A stretch of DNA of 64,000 nucleotides from MFD04716-140 sp963703125 (lineage in GTDB: Bacteria; Bacteroidota; Bacteroidia; Flavobacteriales; Flavobacteriaceae), in assembly GCA_963703125.1 (NCBI GenBank), contig OY969790.1:1798001-1862000 (forward strand), in the 5' to 3' direction. The notes below the pieces were generated by a model. The model was not told the DNA's origin and ran no database searches. It saw only the letters and a list, made by a program, of their open reading frames with translations. This document shows, piece by piece, positions 1-8,391 of this stretch. Positions within the stretch are counted from its first letter, which is position 1; each line of letters starts with the position of its first letter. Both the position numbers and the translations under genes were made by a program.

Positions 1-136
1 AGTCAGCCGCAGAATTTGGATTCATTCTTCCATTACCAACGAGTTGTTGCTGACCTTCTTTAAATGTTAGCTTACCTTCATAAACTTTTTTTGAAAGTTC
101 ATAAGCAATTGGTGTCAACTCGTGTGGAATTTTCAT
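1..136 (-). CDS. N-terminal fragment of an unidentified protein, cut by the left edge
   Basis: An ATG at 134-136 on the minus strand opens a frame of 45 codons that runs without a stop off the left edge. It begins MKIPHELTPIAYELS and is rich in Lys, Glu and Gln; the visible part has no signal peptide and no membrane segment. I do not recognise the family with confidence. The opening resembles small soluble proteins of the HNH or restriction-associated kind, but no catalytic motif is visible. It lies downstream of the S41 protease on the same strand, 119 bases away, and could be the last gene of that run or a separate unit. Confidence 0.4.
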   Translation of the reverse strand, partial: MKIPHELTPIAYELSKKVYEGKLTFKEGQQQLVGNGRMNPNSAAD

Positions 137-255
137 TTTATATTCTTGTGTTTGATGTTGTCTTTTAGCTGACCGCTAACTTGTTTATAAAGCTGCAAAA
201 CACATCTTTATACGAGCCAAATGAGAGGCTATAAACACATCTCGTCAATGTATCC

Positions 256-1884
256 CTATTTTAAAATACCTTTGTATTTCCCTGTGTTCCCCAAAAGCTC
301 CGTAGCGGCAAGGATGGCTTCGTCATGGGTCAAATAATACTCATAAAGGCCTTCACGGTAGAAATAACGTTTAATAATTTCGTCCTCCAAGTTTTTTTGA
401 ATTTCTTTTTGATAGGTATCCAGGGCAGTCAACTTGCTTTTGTTTATATCGGCCAACAAGGTTTTAAAATCATTCTCTATGGCCGCATTGAAAACAACCT
501 CTTCCCTATTGGTAAGTGCTTCTTTTAATACTTTTTCGGTTTTGGTCTCAAATGAAAAATCACTTTGGGCCGTATGGGCCTTAAAATTTTGGAAGTCACT
601 TTCCGAGAATTTGAACGATTTTGGGTCCGCCATTTTATTTTTGTAATAATAGTCCGTGGCAAAATTGAAAATAACATTGTTCACAAGCAACGCATTGGTA
701 AGGTCGTTTGATTTCAACGCTGCAATTTCAATGTCCGGCAGCACACCACCGCCATCTTGCACCTTTCTGCCATTTCGGGTGGTGAAATCATTGAATTTTG
801 AAGTTTTTACCGCATTCCCCTCCGCATCGCGGTGCCAATAATCCAATGATTGAATACATCTCCCCGACGGCGTATAATAGCGGCTTATGGTCACCTTTAA
901 CTGTGTTCCGTACGTTAGTTTCATAGGACGCTGCACCAAGCCTTTCCCAAAACTGCGTGCCCCCATTACCACCGCACGATCTAAATCCTGAAGTCCGCCA
1001 GAAACTATTTCACTGGCAGATGCACTGCTGCCGTTCACAAGAACAACCAATGGAATATCGGCATCCACTGGTTGGTTTTTGGTCCTATACTCCTGATTGA
1101 ATTTTTTGACCTTTGATTTGGTGGTAACGATCAACTCCCCTTTTGGAACAAAAATATTCGTCACATTGATCGCTTCAGTTAGCAGTCCGCCCGGATTGCT
1201 ACGAAGGTCCAAAATAATCTTTTGGGCGCCTTGGCCTTTTAAATCAATAAGGGCACTTTTTGTCTGTTCGGAAGCCTTTGCGTTGAATTTGGCCAATACA
1301 ATATATCCGGTTTTGTCATCGACCATTTTGTAAAAGGGTACCGCATCCACCTCAACGCCTTCTCTTTTAATAGTGGCCGTTTTAGTTTCTCCCTGACGTA
1401 TATAAGAGACAGTTACCGAGGTATTGTTCGCACCTTTAAGAAGCTCACTAGCGTTGTCCTTGAAATCGGACACCGTAATATCGCCAATTTTGATTATCTC
1501 ATCACCGGCCTTAAGTCCGGCTTTATCGGCGGGGTAATTTTTGTAAGGCTCAATCACCAAAAGTTTGTCCTTGTAGGAGCGCACCAAAGCCCCAATACCC
1601 GAATATTCGCCCGCATTGTTGATTTTGTATTCCTCTACATCCTGCTCGTTCAGAAACTTGGTGTAGGGATCCAGATCATCCAGCATGTTTTTTATGGCAG
1701 TATCCATTAGTTCGGCGGGATTGGTTTCATCTACGTAGTTCATGTTCAATTCTTTGAACAGGGTTGTGAAGATCTCGATCTGCTTTGCTATCTCAAAAAA
1801 ATCGCTCTTAAAGCTACTTCCAAAGACCAAAAATATAATTGCCAATGCGGGGACTACCAAGGCCCTTTTAAAGTTCTTTTTCAT
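256..1884 (-). CDS. S41 family C-terminal processing peptidase (CtpA-like)
   Basis: This is a 542-residue periplasmic serine protease of the tail-specific (CtpA/Prc) family, which degrades or trims envelope proteins from their C-termini. An N-terminal hydrophobic stretch (about residues 8-24) serves as signal or anchor. A PDZ domain follows (about 90-170), then the catalytic core. The nucleophile serine lies in GSSASASEIVSG (near residue 289) and the general-base lysine in SFGKGLVQ (near 313), the Ser-Lys dyad of S41. The C-terminal 130 residues form a charged helical extension common in Bacteroidota members. It sits 77 bases downstream of the RnpA-containing gene on the same strand, a neighbourhood common in Flavobacteriaceae. 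Confidence 0.93.
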   Translation of the reverse strand: MKKNFKRALVVPALAIIFLVFGSSFKSDFFEIAKQIEIFTTLFKELNMNYVDETNPAELMDTAIKNMLDDLDPYTKFLNEQDVEEYKINNAGEYSGIGALVRSYKDKLLVIEPYKNYPADKAGLKAGDEIIKIGDITVSDFKDNASELLKGANNTSVTVSYIRQGETKTATIKREGVEVDAVPFYKMVDDKTGYIVLAKFNAKASEQTKSALIDLKGQGAQKIILDLRSNPGGLLTEAINVTNIFVPKGELIVTTKSKVKKFNQEYRTKNQPVDADIPLVVLVNGSSASASEIVSGGLQDLDRAVVMGARSFGKGLVQRPMKLTYGTQLKVTISRYYTPSGRCIQSLDYWHRDAEGNAVKTSKFNDFTTRNGRKVQDGGGVLPDIEIAALKSNDLTNALLVNNVIFNFATDYYYKNKMADPKSFKFSESDFQNFKAHTAQSDFSFETKTEKVLKEALTNREEVVFNAAIENDFKTLLADINKSKLTALDTYQKEIQKNLEDEIIKRYFYREGLYEYYLTHDEAILAATELLGNTGKYKGILK

Positions 1885-1961
1885 CTATACAAAATTTATA
1901 AACCGTTGATTTGGTTTTGTTTATAGTCGGTTGGTGTTGGCCATTCTTTTTTAAATGCCCA

Positions 1962-2810
1962 TTATGGGCTTTCATAATCCTGTGATTCAATGAATTTTTG
2001 AAGTAATTTTTTAACGCCCGCTTCCACATCTTGGTACAAGGGCATCTCCCTTCCAATATATAAAAATAACAACGCAAATGAAGGATTGCTATTGTTAAAA
2101 AGAGAGTGTTTGTTCAAACGATAGGCCTCCCGGAGCAATCGTTTTATGCGATTTCGCTTCACCGCACTTTTAAAGTTCTTTTTTGGCACGGCCACCCCGG
2201 CCTGAATTTTCACATCCTCAGGCAGGGCAGATTGAAGATAGATAAGTTTTATGGGGTATTTTGAAATGGATTTTCCTTCAATGAAAAGCTTTTCGATCAG
2301 CTTTCTGCTTTTTAGTTTTTCTTTTTTGGAGAAACTATTCCCCCCTAGAGCGGGGTGGGGGGGTGTTGGTCTGGTTTTGCTAGAAGATTCTTGAACAGAT
2401 TCCCCCTTTGAGGGGGGAGTAAGGGGGGGGTTCTTAAGAGGGTTAATTTCCAACAACTCATGAACTTTCTCCTTCAATGACAATTCCACACTAAACATGT
2501 TATTCTTAATATCCTCATCAGTAAAGCGAATAAACCTAACCCCTTGCTTTTCCAGCAAACCTTCTCGTCTTACATCAAATTCGTATGTATAGTCGTGGGA
2601 ATTGCCATCTATTTCAATGGCCAATTGAATTTCGTGACAGTAGAAATCTACTATGAAGTCTAAAAGGGGCACCTGTCTATGGAATTGAACCCCTAGGCCC
2701 CGTTGTTTTATTTTTTGCCAAAGCAATACTTCGGACAATGTACTGTTTTTGCGCAGTTGGCGCGCGTATTCCTTGAGTTTTGGGTTATATGGGATTATTT
2801 TGTTTTTCAA
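1962..2810 (-). CDS. rnpA: DUF559 endonuclease-like domain fused in frame to RNase P protein (RnpA)
   Basis: This single 282-residue frame joins two unrelated domains. Residues 1-120 are a DUF559 domain (PDDEXK/Vsr-like nuclease fold), with AIEIDGNSH and a following RREGLLEKQGVRFIRF segment typical of that family. Residues about 121-160 are a Pro/Gly/Ser-rich linker encoded by G/C-rich repeat DNA. Residues about 160-282 are the RNase P protein subunit, with the signature AVKRNRIKRLLREAYR, which helps the RNase P RNA process tRNA 5' ends. RnpA alone is usually 110-130 residues. No ATG lies at the expected RnpA start, near codon GNSFSKKEK, so the RnpA part depends on the fusion start or on a rare start codon. 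The arrangement suggests that a DUF559 cassette was inserted at the 5' end of rnpA. Confidence 0.85.
   Translation of the reverse strand: MKNKIIPYNPKLKEYARQLRKNSTLSEVLLWQKIKQRGLGVQFHRQVPLLDFIVDFYCHEIQLAIEIDGNSHDYTYEFDVRREGLLEKQGVRFIRFTDEDIKNNMFSVELSLKEKVHELLEINPLKNPPLTPPSKGESVQESSSKTRPTPPHPALGGNSFSKKEKLKSRKLIEKLFIEGKSISKYPIKLIYLQSALPEDVKIQAGVAVPKKNFKSAVKRNRIKRLLREAYRLNKHSLFNNSNPSFALLFLYIGREMPLYQDVEAGVKKLLQKFIESQDYESP
2340..2363. repeat. G/C-rich repeat inside the fusion linker (copy 1)
   Basis: A run of Cs, a short spacer, then a run of Gs forms an imperfect inverted repeat in otherwise AT-rich DNA. It encodes part of the linker between DUF559 and RnpA. It resembles the two other G/C-rich repeats at 2401-2430 and 2850-2871. 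Confidence 0.6.
2401..2430. repeat. G/C-rich palindromic repeat at the DUF559/linker junction (copy 2)
   Basis: TCCCCCTTTGAGGGGGGA is a stem with 6-bp arms, followed by a second G run. On the minus strand it encodes the NPPLTPPSKGE peptide, a tail often found on DUF559 proteins. It marks the downstream border of the DUF559 segment. Confidence 0.65.
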
Positions 2811-2849
2811 AAGAAGCTTTTGTTATTGATCGGCACGCTGCGGTACACC

Positions 2850-2871
2850 CCCCAAGCCCCCCTCGAGGGGG
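2850..2871. repeat. G/C-rich perfect palindrome upstream of DUF559 (copy 3)
   Basis: CCCCCTCGAGGGGG (2858-2871) is a perfect 14-bp palindrome preceded by another C run. It lies 48 bases upstream of the fusion start codon and matches the style of the repeats on the other side of the DUF559 segment. The segment is thus bracketed by related palindromes. Confidence 0.65.
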
Positions 2872-2897
2872 AATCCATTTGTTTAACCCCGAAACAG

Positions 2898-4763
2898 TTA
2901 ATTTGCCTGCCAAACGTTATTCTCCGGATGCACATCTGCCATCAACTGGGAAGGGTCTATCATAACCGCTTTTATACTTGCCAGGGGTTTATTGACTTCA
3001 AAATCATACGTAGGGTACGCCCAAGGCCAATCTTTTAAAACAGTTCTTTTAAATTGAGGATATGGGTTTTCCTTTTCACCCCGCATCATTCGCAAGGGGG
3101 CATAAAAAGTTTCCTGGGTTCCATCAGTGTAAAGCACCAAAATATCAATGGGCATGGGCATCAATCCAATACGTTCCATTGAAATTTTGGTCGCAGCACC
3201 AACGCCCGACATCTCTTTGATTCCATAGTCGATCGTATTTGTGGTCTGGTTCCAATCCGTCAAATACCAATCCAATTCCATTCCCGATACTTTTTCGGCA
3301 GTCCTTATAACATCGTTCGGCACAGGGTGTTTGAACTTAAAATCCGAAAAGTATTTTCTGATGGTTTCCATAAGTTTATCCTGCCCAATAATATAACCCA
3401 GTTGTGATAAGAATATGGCACCCTTACTATAGGCAGAAATACCATAGGCAAAGTTGAGGTCATAGCGATCTGCATGCGTTGACTGTGGTTGTTCCTTGCC
3501 CGAAAGGGCCAAATTGAAATAGCCCTTATAGGTATTCTCAAATGGATTTTGTTTGTTCTCTTGCATTACTTCGTTCATACACAATGAGGAAATGAAGGTG
3601 GTAAAACCTTCATCCATCCATTCGTGTTTTGATTCGTTGTTCGCCAATACATGCTGAAACCACGAATGCGCCATTTCATGGGCAGTGACCCCCGCCAGGC
3701 TTCCGAACTTTCGTCCACCGGTGATTAAAGTAGCCATCGCATACTCCATACCACCGTCCCCGCCATGAATTATTGAATATTGGTCGTATGGATATTCCCC
3801 AATGTTCTTACTAAAAAACTGCATCATTTCAGCCGCTTTTGGCTGTAATTTCTTCCAGTTTTCTATAATTTCAGGATCATTTTTATACAGAAAATGAAGC
3901 ATCGGCCCATCTTTTACTTGCAGCGTATCGTGCAAATAGTTTGGGTCCGCTGCCCACATAAAGTCATGTACCATGGGTGCTTTGAAATGCCATGTCAAAG
4001 TTTTTCCCTTCGGCTTTTTAATTTTAGTCCCCGGAGTTTCATAGCCATGGCCTATATCTTGTGGATTTTGAAGATATCCCGTTCCACCTACGGTGTAATT
4101 TTTATCAATCGTAAGTTTAAGATCAAAATCGCCCCATACCCCATGAAATTCGCGGGCGATATAGGGGTCTGCATGCCAACCCTCAAAATCATATTCGGCT
4201 AATTTAGGATACCATTGGCTCATGGATAATGCCACACCTTCGGCATTGTTTCGGCCCGAACGACGAATTTGTACGGGCACTTGTCCCATAAATTTCATAT
4301 CAAAAGTTGTTTTTCCTCCAGGAGGAATGGGTTGGGCCAATTCAACGACCAGAACAGTTTCCTCTTCAACATACGAAACGGGATTTCCGTCCTGGGTAAG
4401 AGCGGACACGTGTAAATATCCCATTTCACTTTCGGAAAGATTCGCAATCCTGCTTTTTCCATCAACATACATTCTTCCGTCGGGATCTTCAATATTCTGA
4501 AGCCTAACGTCCATTTCACTGCCGGGCTGAAAGGCATTGAAATATAAATGATAATAGACTCTGTTCAGTTCGTCGGGCGAGTTATTGGTATAGACCAACT
4601 TTTGTACTCCAGTGTATTGGTAATTCTCCACATTCATATCAACTTCCATCTGATAATCAACATGTTGTTGCCAATAACAACTGGTATTCTGAGTGTGAAC
4701 CGTTGAAGGAAAGATTATGGCAAATACCACTAGCAATAAGAAAGGACGACTTAAATGGTTCAT
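2898..4763 (-). CDS. M1 family metallopeptidase (secreted aminopeptidase-like)
   Basis: This is a 621-residue zinc metallopeptidase of the gluzincin M1 family, which removes N-terminal residues from peptides. The signal peptide (residues about 1-24, ending VHTQ) sends it across the inner membrane. The N-terminal beta domain is followed by a thermolysin-like catalytic domain with the exopeptidase-type loop GGMEYAMATLI (the GxMEN region, Tyr replacing Asn). Next comes the zinc site HEMAH near residue 362, with the third ligand Glu in WMDEGF about 19 residues on. It is shorter than classical PepN (about 870) but normal for Bacteroidota members. Six bases separate it from the upstream S8 protease, so the two are probably co-transcribed. 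Confidence 0.92.
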   Translation of the reverse strand: MNHLSRPFLLLVVFAIIFPSTVHTQNTSCYWQQHVDYQMEVDMNVENYQYTGVQKLVYTNNSPDELNRVYYHLYFNAFQPGSEMDVRLQNIEDPDGRMYVDGKSRIANLSESEMGYLHVSALTQDGNPVSYVEEETVLVVELAQPIPPGGKTTFDMKFMGQVPVQIRRSGRNNAEGVALSMSQWYPKLAEYDFEGWHADPYIAREFHGVWGDFDLKLTIDKNYTVGGTGYLQNPQDIGHGYETPGTKIKKPKGKTLTWHFKAPMVHDFMWAADPNYLHDTLQVKDGPMLHFLYKNDPEIIENWKKLQPKAAEMMQFFSKNIGEYPYDQYSIIHGGDGGMEYAMATLITGGRKFGSLAGVTAHEMAHSWFQHVLANNESKHEWMDEGFTTFISSLCMNEVMQENKQNPFENTYKGYFNLALSGKEQPQSTHADRYDLNFAYGISAYSKGAIFLSQLGYIIGQDKLMETIRKYFSDFKFKHPVPNDVIRTAEKVSGMELDWYLTDWNQTTNTIDYGIKEMSGVGAATKISMERIGLMPMPIDILVLYTDGTQETFYAPLRMMRGEKENPYPQFKRTVLKDWPWAYPTYDFEVNKPLASIKAVMIDPSQLMADVHPENNVWQAN

Positions 4764-4769
4764 TATTGC

Positions 4770-6401
4770 TTATATTTTTAGTTTGCCGTTTGATACTTCG
4801 CTGGCCATAATGAGCGCATTGTAGACATTGACCATTTTTCCGGATACGGAAACCTGGTCCATGGTAGATATTTTACTTTCATCGCCACCGAGAATTAATT
4901 TAGCCCTTGGTGCCAGACCGGACCGCATAATGATATGCTTAACTTGGGCAGCTGTCAATTTTGGATATTGGGACCTGATCAAGGCGGCAACGCCAGCAAC
5001 GGCAGGTGAAGCCATTGAAGTACCCCCCTGGTACTCATATTTATTACCGGGCATCGTTGAATAGATCTCGTCGCCAGGAGCAAAAACATCCACGTTTATT
5101 TTCCCATAATTGGAGAAAGTCGCAATCATTGTTGAACCATATTTGGGTGCTAAGGCGCCAACAGTCAGTACATTATCTGAAATTTCGGGCCCATTGTTGA
5201 CCTGATCGTTTGGAAAATTGGGTTCGTTTGGATCATCAAGATTGGCGCCCTCATTCCCAGCGGCATGCACGATCAGAACATCTTTATCCGCCGCGTATTT
5301 AATGGCATCGTACACCCATTGCGCATTGGGCGAAAATGATTTTCCAAAACTACCATTGATCACTTTTGCCCCGTTGTCCACCGCATATCTAATTCCCAAG
5401 GCGATGTCTTTGTCATATTCGTCACCATTGGGAACTGCACGAATACTCATAATTTCTACATTGTTGGCCACTCCGTTTACTCCTTTTCCATTATTGCGCT
5501 GCGCAGCAATGATGCCGGCCACATGCGTTCCATGACTTTCGGTATCCACCCTATTCTGGGGATTGCCATTGCCATATTTTGTATCGTTTATGTCATAGGC
5601 ATTGTCACCTACGACTTTTCTGCCATCGAAATCTACATTTACATTATAATTGACCTTATCGGAAAAATACTTAATGCCTTCACCTAGTTCTGAAATTACC
5701 TCTGGAATGGAATCCTTAAATGAATACATCTGCATGAGCACTGCTATATTTTGTTGCATGGTCTCATCTTTGGGCTTTATTCCCGCCACATCTTTTTTGG
5801 TGTATTCATTTTTACCAAGTTCCTTTTTTACAGCTTCATCGGCGGTTTTAACAGCTTGCAATATTTGCTCGTATTGCTGTTTGTTCTGAAGGGCATCCTG
5901 GTATTCTTTTTCAACTTTTGCCTTTGCCTTTGCCTGTGTAGTGGCATCTCCCAATTTTAGTTTTACAATACGGGCAGCCTCGAGCTGTTCATTGTAGGAT
6001 TCTCCCAAAAAGTTATAGCCATGTATATCGTCAACATAACCGTTATTATCGTCATCAATTCCATTTCCAGCTTTTTCTTTGCTGTTTGTCCAAAGTATAC
6101 CCGCAAGGTCTTCATGCTTCAAATCAATACCGGAATCGAGGACCGCAACTATTACCTTGGTTCCTTTTTTATTGCCGATGATTTCTTGATATGCCTTATC
6201 AACACTCATACCCGGAATCGTGTCCGAAACTAAGTCAAGATGGCCCCAATTTTTTTTCTGGGTATCGGTAAGGTCCGATATTTTTAAAGGAGTTGAATCA
6301 ATATTCTCGACTGGCGTGGTAACCAATGCGGTACCTCCACAACCCATCAATAAAAGTGCAGCGGAAAATCCGATATAGGATTTTGAAAATTTAATTGTCA
6401 T
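4770..6401 (-). CDS. S8 family subtilisin-like serine protease, lipoprotein
   Basis: This is a 543-residue subtilase. The N-terminus has a hydrophobic segment ending in the lipobox LLMGC, so the mature enzyme is probably anchored in the outer membrane by lipid. The catalytic triad is visible: Asp in VAVLDSGID (near 86), His in SHGTHVAG (near 290) and Ser in GGTSMASP (near 461). About 140 residues of mainly charged, helical sequence are inserted between the Asp and His motifs, which accounts for the wide spacing. It is the first of the minus-strand protease group S8, M1, (DUF559-RnpA), S41. Confidence 0.93.
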   Translation of the reverse strand: MTIKFSKSYIGFSAALLLMGCGGTALVTTPVENIDSTPLKISDLTDTQKKNWGHLDLVSDTIPGMSVDKAYQEIIGNKKGTKVIVAVLDSGIDLKHEDLAGILWTNSKEKAGNGIDDDNNGYVDDIHGYNFLGESYNEQLEAARIVKLKLGDATTQAKAKAKVEKEYQDALQNKQQYEQILQAVKTADEAVKKELGKNEYTKKDVAGIKPKDETMQQNIAVLMQMYSFKDSIPEVISELGEGIKYFSDKVNYNVNVDFDGRKVVGDNAYDINDTKYGNGNPQNRVDTESHGTHVAGIIAAQRNNGKGVNGVANNVEIMSIRAVPNGDEYDKDIALGIRYAVDNGAKVINGSFGKSFSPNAQWVYDAIKYAADKDVLIVHAAGNEGANLDDPNEPNFPNDQVNNGPEISDNVLTVGALAPKYGSTMIATFSNYGKINVDVFAPGDEIYSTMPGNKYEYQGGTSMASPAVAGVAALIRSQYPKLTAAQVKHIIMRSGLAPRAKLILGGDESKISTMDQVSVSGKMVNVYNALIMASEVSNGKLKI

Positions 6402-6414
6402 ATATTAATTTTTG

Positions 6415-7320
6415 TTAGTGTACTAGATTATAAAAACTTCCTTTATGCATTGCCGGGAACGATTCCAGACATCCCCGATCTGCCATAGTGACGAAGCAGG
6501 TCTTGCCGTTTGGTCCTCCAAAGGTAATGTTCGATGGTTTCTTTCCTTTCAAAATAATTTCTTGAAGAAATTTGCCATCGGGTGAAATAATAGCAACTGT
6601 GCCTTTCCCGTGTCTGGTAATATATAAATTTCCCATCATATCACATCGCATCCCATCCATGCCAAAATCTTCGAACGAGATTAATTTTGTTTTGTTTGTG
6701 AGGCTTCCATCCAAATTGATATCATACTGCCAAACCATACGCTGAACGGACTCGTTTACATATAATTTTTTGCCATCTGGACTTACTTCAATACCATTTG
6801 TTGTCCCCATATTTTCTTCAAGCAGAACAATTTCACGCTTGTCATTTACTTTCCATATTCTGCCCGTACTTTCCTTCCAATTGGGGTCGCTTAAATAAAT
6901 CGTCCCATTTGGGGAGATTGCCAAGTCATTGGGCTGGCTCATTTGGGCATTATGGGACCAGACCTTAGGGTTTTTGGTTCCTTTTTCTACTTTGTACACA
7001 TTGTGGCCCACGTAGTCGGCTACAAACATATTTCCTTGTTGGTCAAAACGAATGCCATTGCCGATACTATTTTCCGGTAGTGTTATAAATATTTGAGCAT
7101 TCCCCTTACCATCAACAACACCAATAGTGCCCTCCTTGGCAAAATTTACCGCATAAATGTTACCTTCCAAATCAACTGCCGGGCCTTCGATGCCAGGCGT
7201 GAAACCGAATTCCTTGGTGTGGTCTTTACTTTGAATTTTTTGTGCCCTACATGAGAAAAATGATGTGGCTATAAAAACAAGAGGTAGGATTTTAAAAGAC
7301 CAACTAGCTAAACAACTCAT
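6415..7320 (-). CDS. SMP-30/gluconolactonase-like beta-propeller protein
   Basis: This is a 301-residue secreted protein of the SMP-30/gluconolactonase/LRE family, six-bladed propellers that often hydrolyse sugar lactones. The N-terminal hydrophobic segment ends in FFSCRAQ, which could be a weak lipobox or a signal-peptidase site. Repeated blade signatures are visible (GIRFDQQGNMFVADY, PNDLAISPNGTIYLSDP, TNGIEVSPDGKKLYVNES, GMDGMRCDMMGNLYI), including the Asn-Asp residues that usually bind the metal. Its start overlaps the end of the MBL-fold gene by 17 bases, which suggests translational coupling. The substrate is unknown. Confidence 0.82.
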   Translation of the reverse strand: MSCLASWSFKILPLVFIATSFFSCRAQKIQSKDHTKEFGFTPGIEGPAVDLEGNIYAVNFAKEGTIGVVDGKGNAQIFITLPENSIGNGIRFDQQGNMFVADYVGHNVYKVEKGTKNPKVWSHNAQMSQPNDLAISPNGTIYLSDPNWKESTGRIWKVNDKREIVLLEENMGTTNGIEVSPDGKKLYVNESVQRMVWQYDINLDGSLTNKTKLISFEDFGMDGMRCDMMGNLYITRHGKGTVAIISPDGKFLQEIILKGKKPSNITFGGPNGKTCFVTMADRGCLESFPAMHKGSFYNLVH

Positions 7321-8164
7321 TGAAGGTATAAATTTGATTGGGGCGCACTCCTTTTTCAGTATGTTCTAAAGTGCATATTTCATTGTACGCATCATGTTCA
7401 AAGAACAAATAGTGTCCATTTTGCGCAACAGAGTTCAAAAATACTTCTTTTTCGGATAAAGTAAGCAAGGGTCTGGTATCATACCCCATAATATAAGGCA
7501 ATGGAACGTGACCTACGGTCGGGATCAGATCCGCCACGTAAATGATGGTTTTTCCTTTGTATTGAATATGCGGAATCATTTGTTTCTCCGTGTGGCCATC
7601 AACAAATAGAATCCCAAAGCCTAATTCGGATTTCTCCAAGAATGGACTTTCGCCCCTTTTCACAAACCTTAATTGCCCACTTTCTTCCATAGGAAAAAGA
7701 TTTTCAGTCAAAAAGGAGGCTTTTTCACGGGAATTTGGTTTGGTGGCCCATTCCCAATGGTCCTCGTTGGTCCAGTAAAGAGCGTTTTTAAAGGTGGTTT
7801 CAAAACCCGTGTGGTCTTTGTTCCATTTTACGCTTCCGCCACAATGATCAAAATGAAGGTGGGTCATGAAAACATCTGTAATATCATCGGCATGAAACCC
7901 TATTTTTTTCAGGGAGTTTTCGAGGGTGAAATTCCCCCAGCGATGATAATATCCAAAAAATTTGTCCGACTGCTTGTTGCCAAGGCCCGTATCTATCAAA
8001 ATCAATCGATTTCCATCTTCAACCAAAAGACTTCTTGCCCCAATATCAATAAGGTTATTGGTATCGGCCGGATTCGTTCTTTGCCAAATGGTTTTTGGCA
8101 CCACCCCGAACATTGCGCCGCCATCCAATTTAAAATTTCCTGTTTCAACAGGGTAAAGTCTCAT
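7304..8164 (-). CDS. MBL-fold metallohydrolase (lactonase-like)
   Basis: This is a 286-residue cytoplasmic metallo-beta-lactamase-fold hydrolase. The zinc-binding motif THLHFDHCGG (HxHxDH, near residue 103) is intact, with later metal ligands in FVDGHTEKQ and YVADLIPT. The layout resembles AHL lactonases and related ester or lactone hydrolases, but that sub-assignment is an inference. The gene is first in a two-gene unit with the SMP-30-like lactonase, so a shared lactone-type substrate is plausible. It diverges from the antiporter at 8392. Confidence 0.85.
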   Translation of the reverse strand: MRLYPVETGNFKLDGGAMFGVVPKTIWQRTNPADTNNLIDIGARSLLVEDGNRLILIDTGLGNKQSDKFFGYYHRWGNFTLENSLKKIGFHADDITDVFMTHLHFDHCGGSVKWNKDHTGFETTFKNALYWTNEDHWEWATKPNSREKASFLTENLFPMEESGQLRFVKRGESPFLEKSELGFGILFVDGHTEKQMIPHIQYKGKTIIYVADLIPTVGHVPLPYIMGYDTRPLLTLSEKEVFLNSVAQNGHYLFFEHDAYNEICTLEHTEKGVRPNQIYTFNELFS

Positions 8165-8300
8165 AATGATGAAATGAGCCGGAAAGTTAAGAAATGTTGA
8201 TTTGATTTACTTAGGGTACCTGTAAATTGTGATTTATTAACATTTAATTCAAAATATTCTTGACATACTTATTTTTCTGATGGAACATTTTAAAAAAGCC

Positions 8301-8308
8301 TAATTTTG
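8301..8308 (+). promoter_or_regulatory. Candidate -7 promoter element TAATTTTG for the antiporter gene
   Basis: TAATTTTG matches the Bacteroidota -7 consensus TAnnTTTG and lies 84 bases upstream of the start at 8392. I see no clear TTTG at the expected -33 distance, so the call is tentative. Confidence 0.35.
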
Positions 8309-8391
8309 AACTTGGTTATCAGGTTTAGAAGGCATATATCCTTTTCTTATTTGGCTAACTATCGAAACTCCCACCTTTAAGTTGGTTAAGT

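Noticed and set aside
1868..2077. Separate minus-strand frame overlapping the RnpA end
   Set aside because: It lies inside the RnpA coding region in another frame and its translation resembles no family.
2340..2871. G/C-rich runs as a CRISPR array or IS ends
   Set aside because: There is no regular repeat-spacer pattern and no transposase; they behave as borders of a DUF559 cassette.
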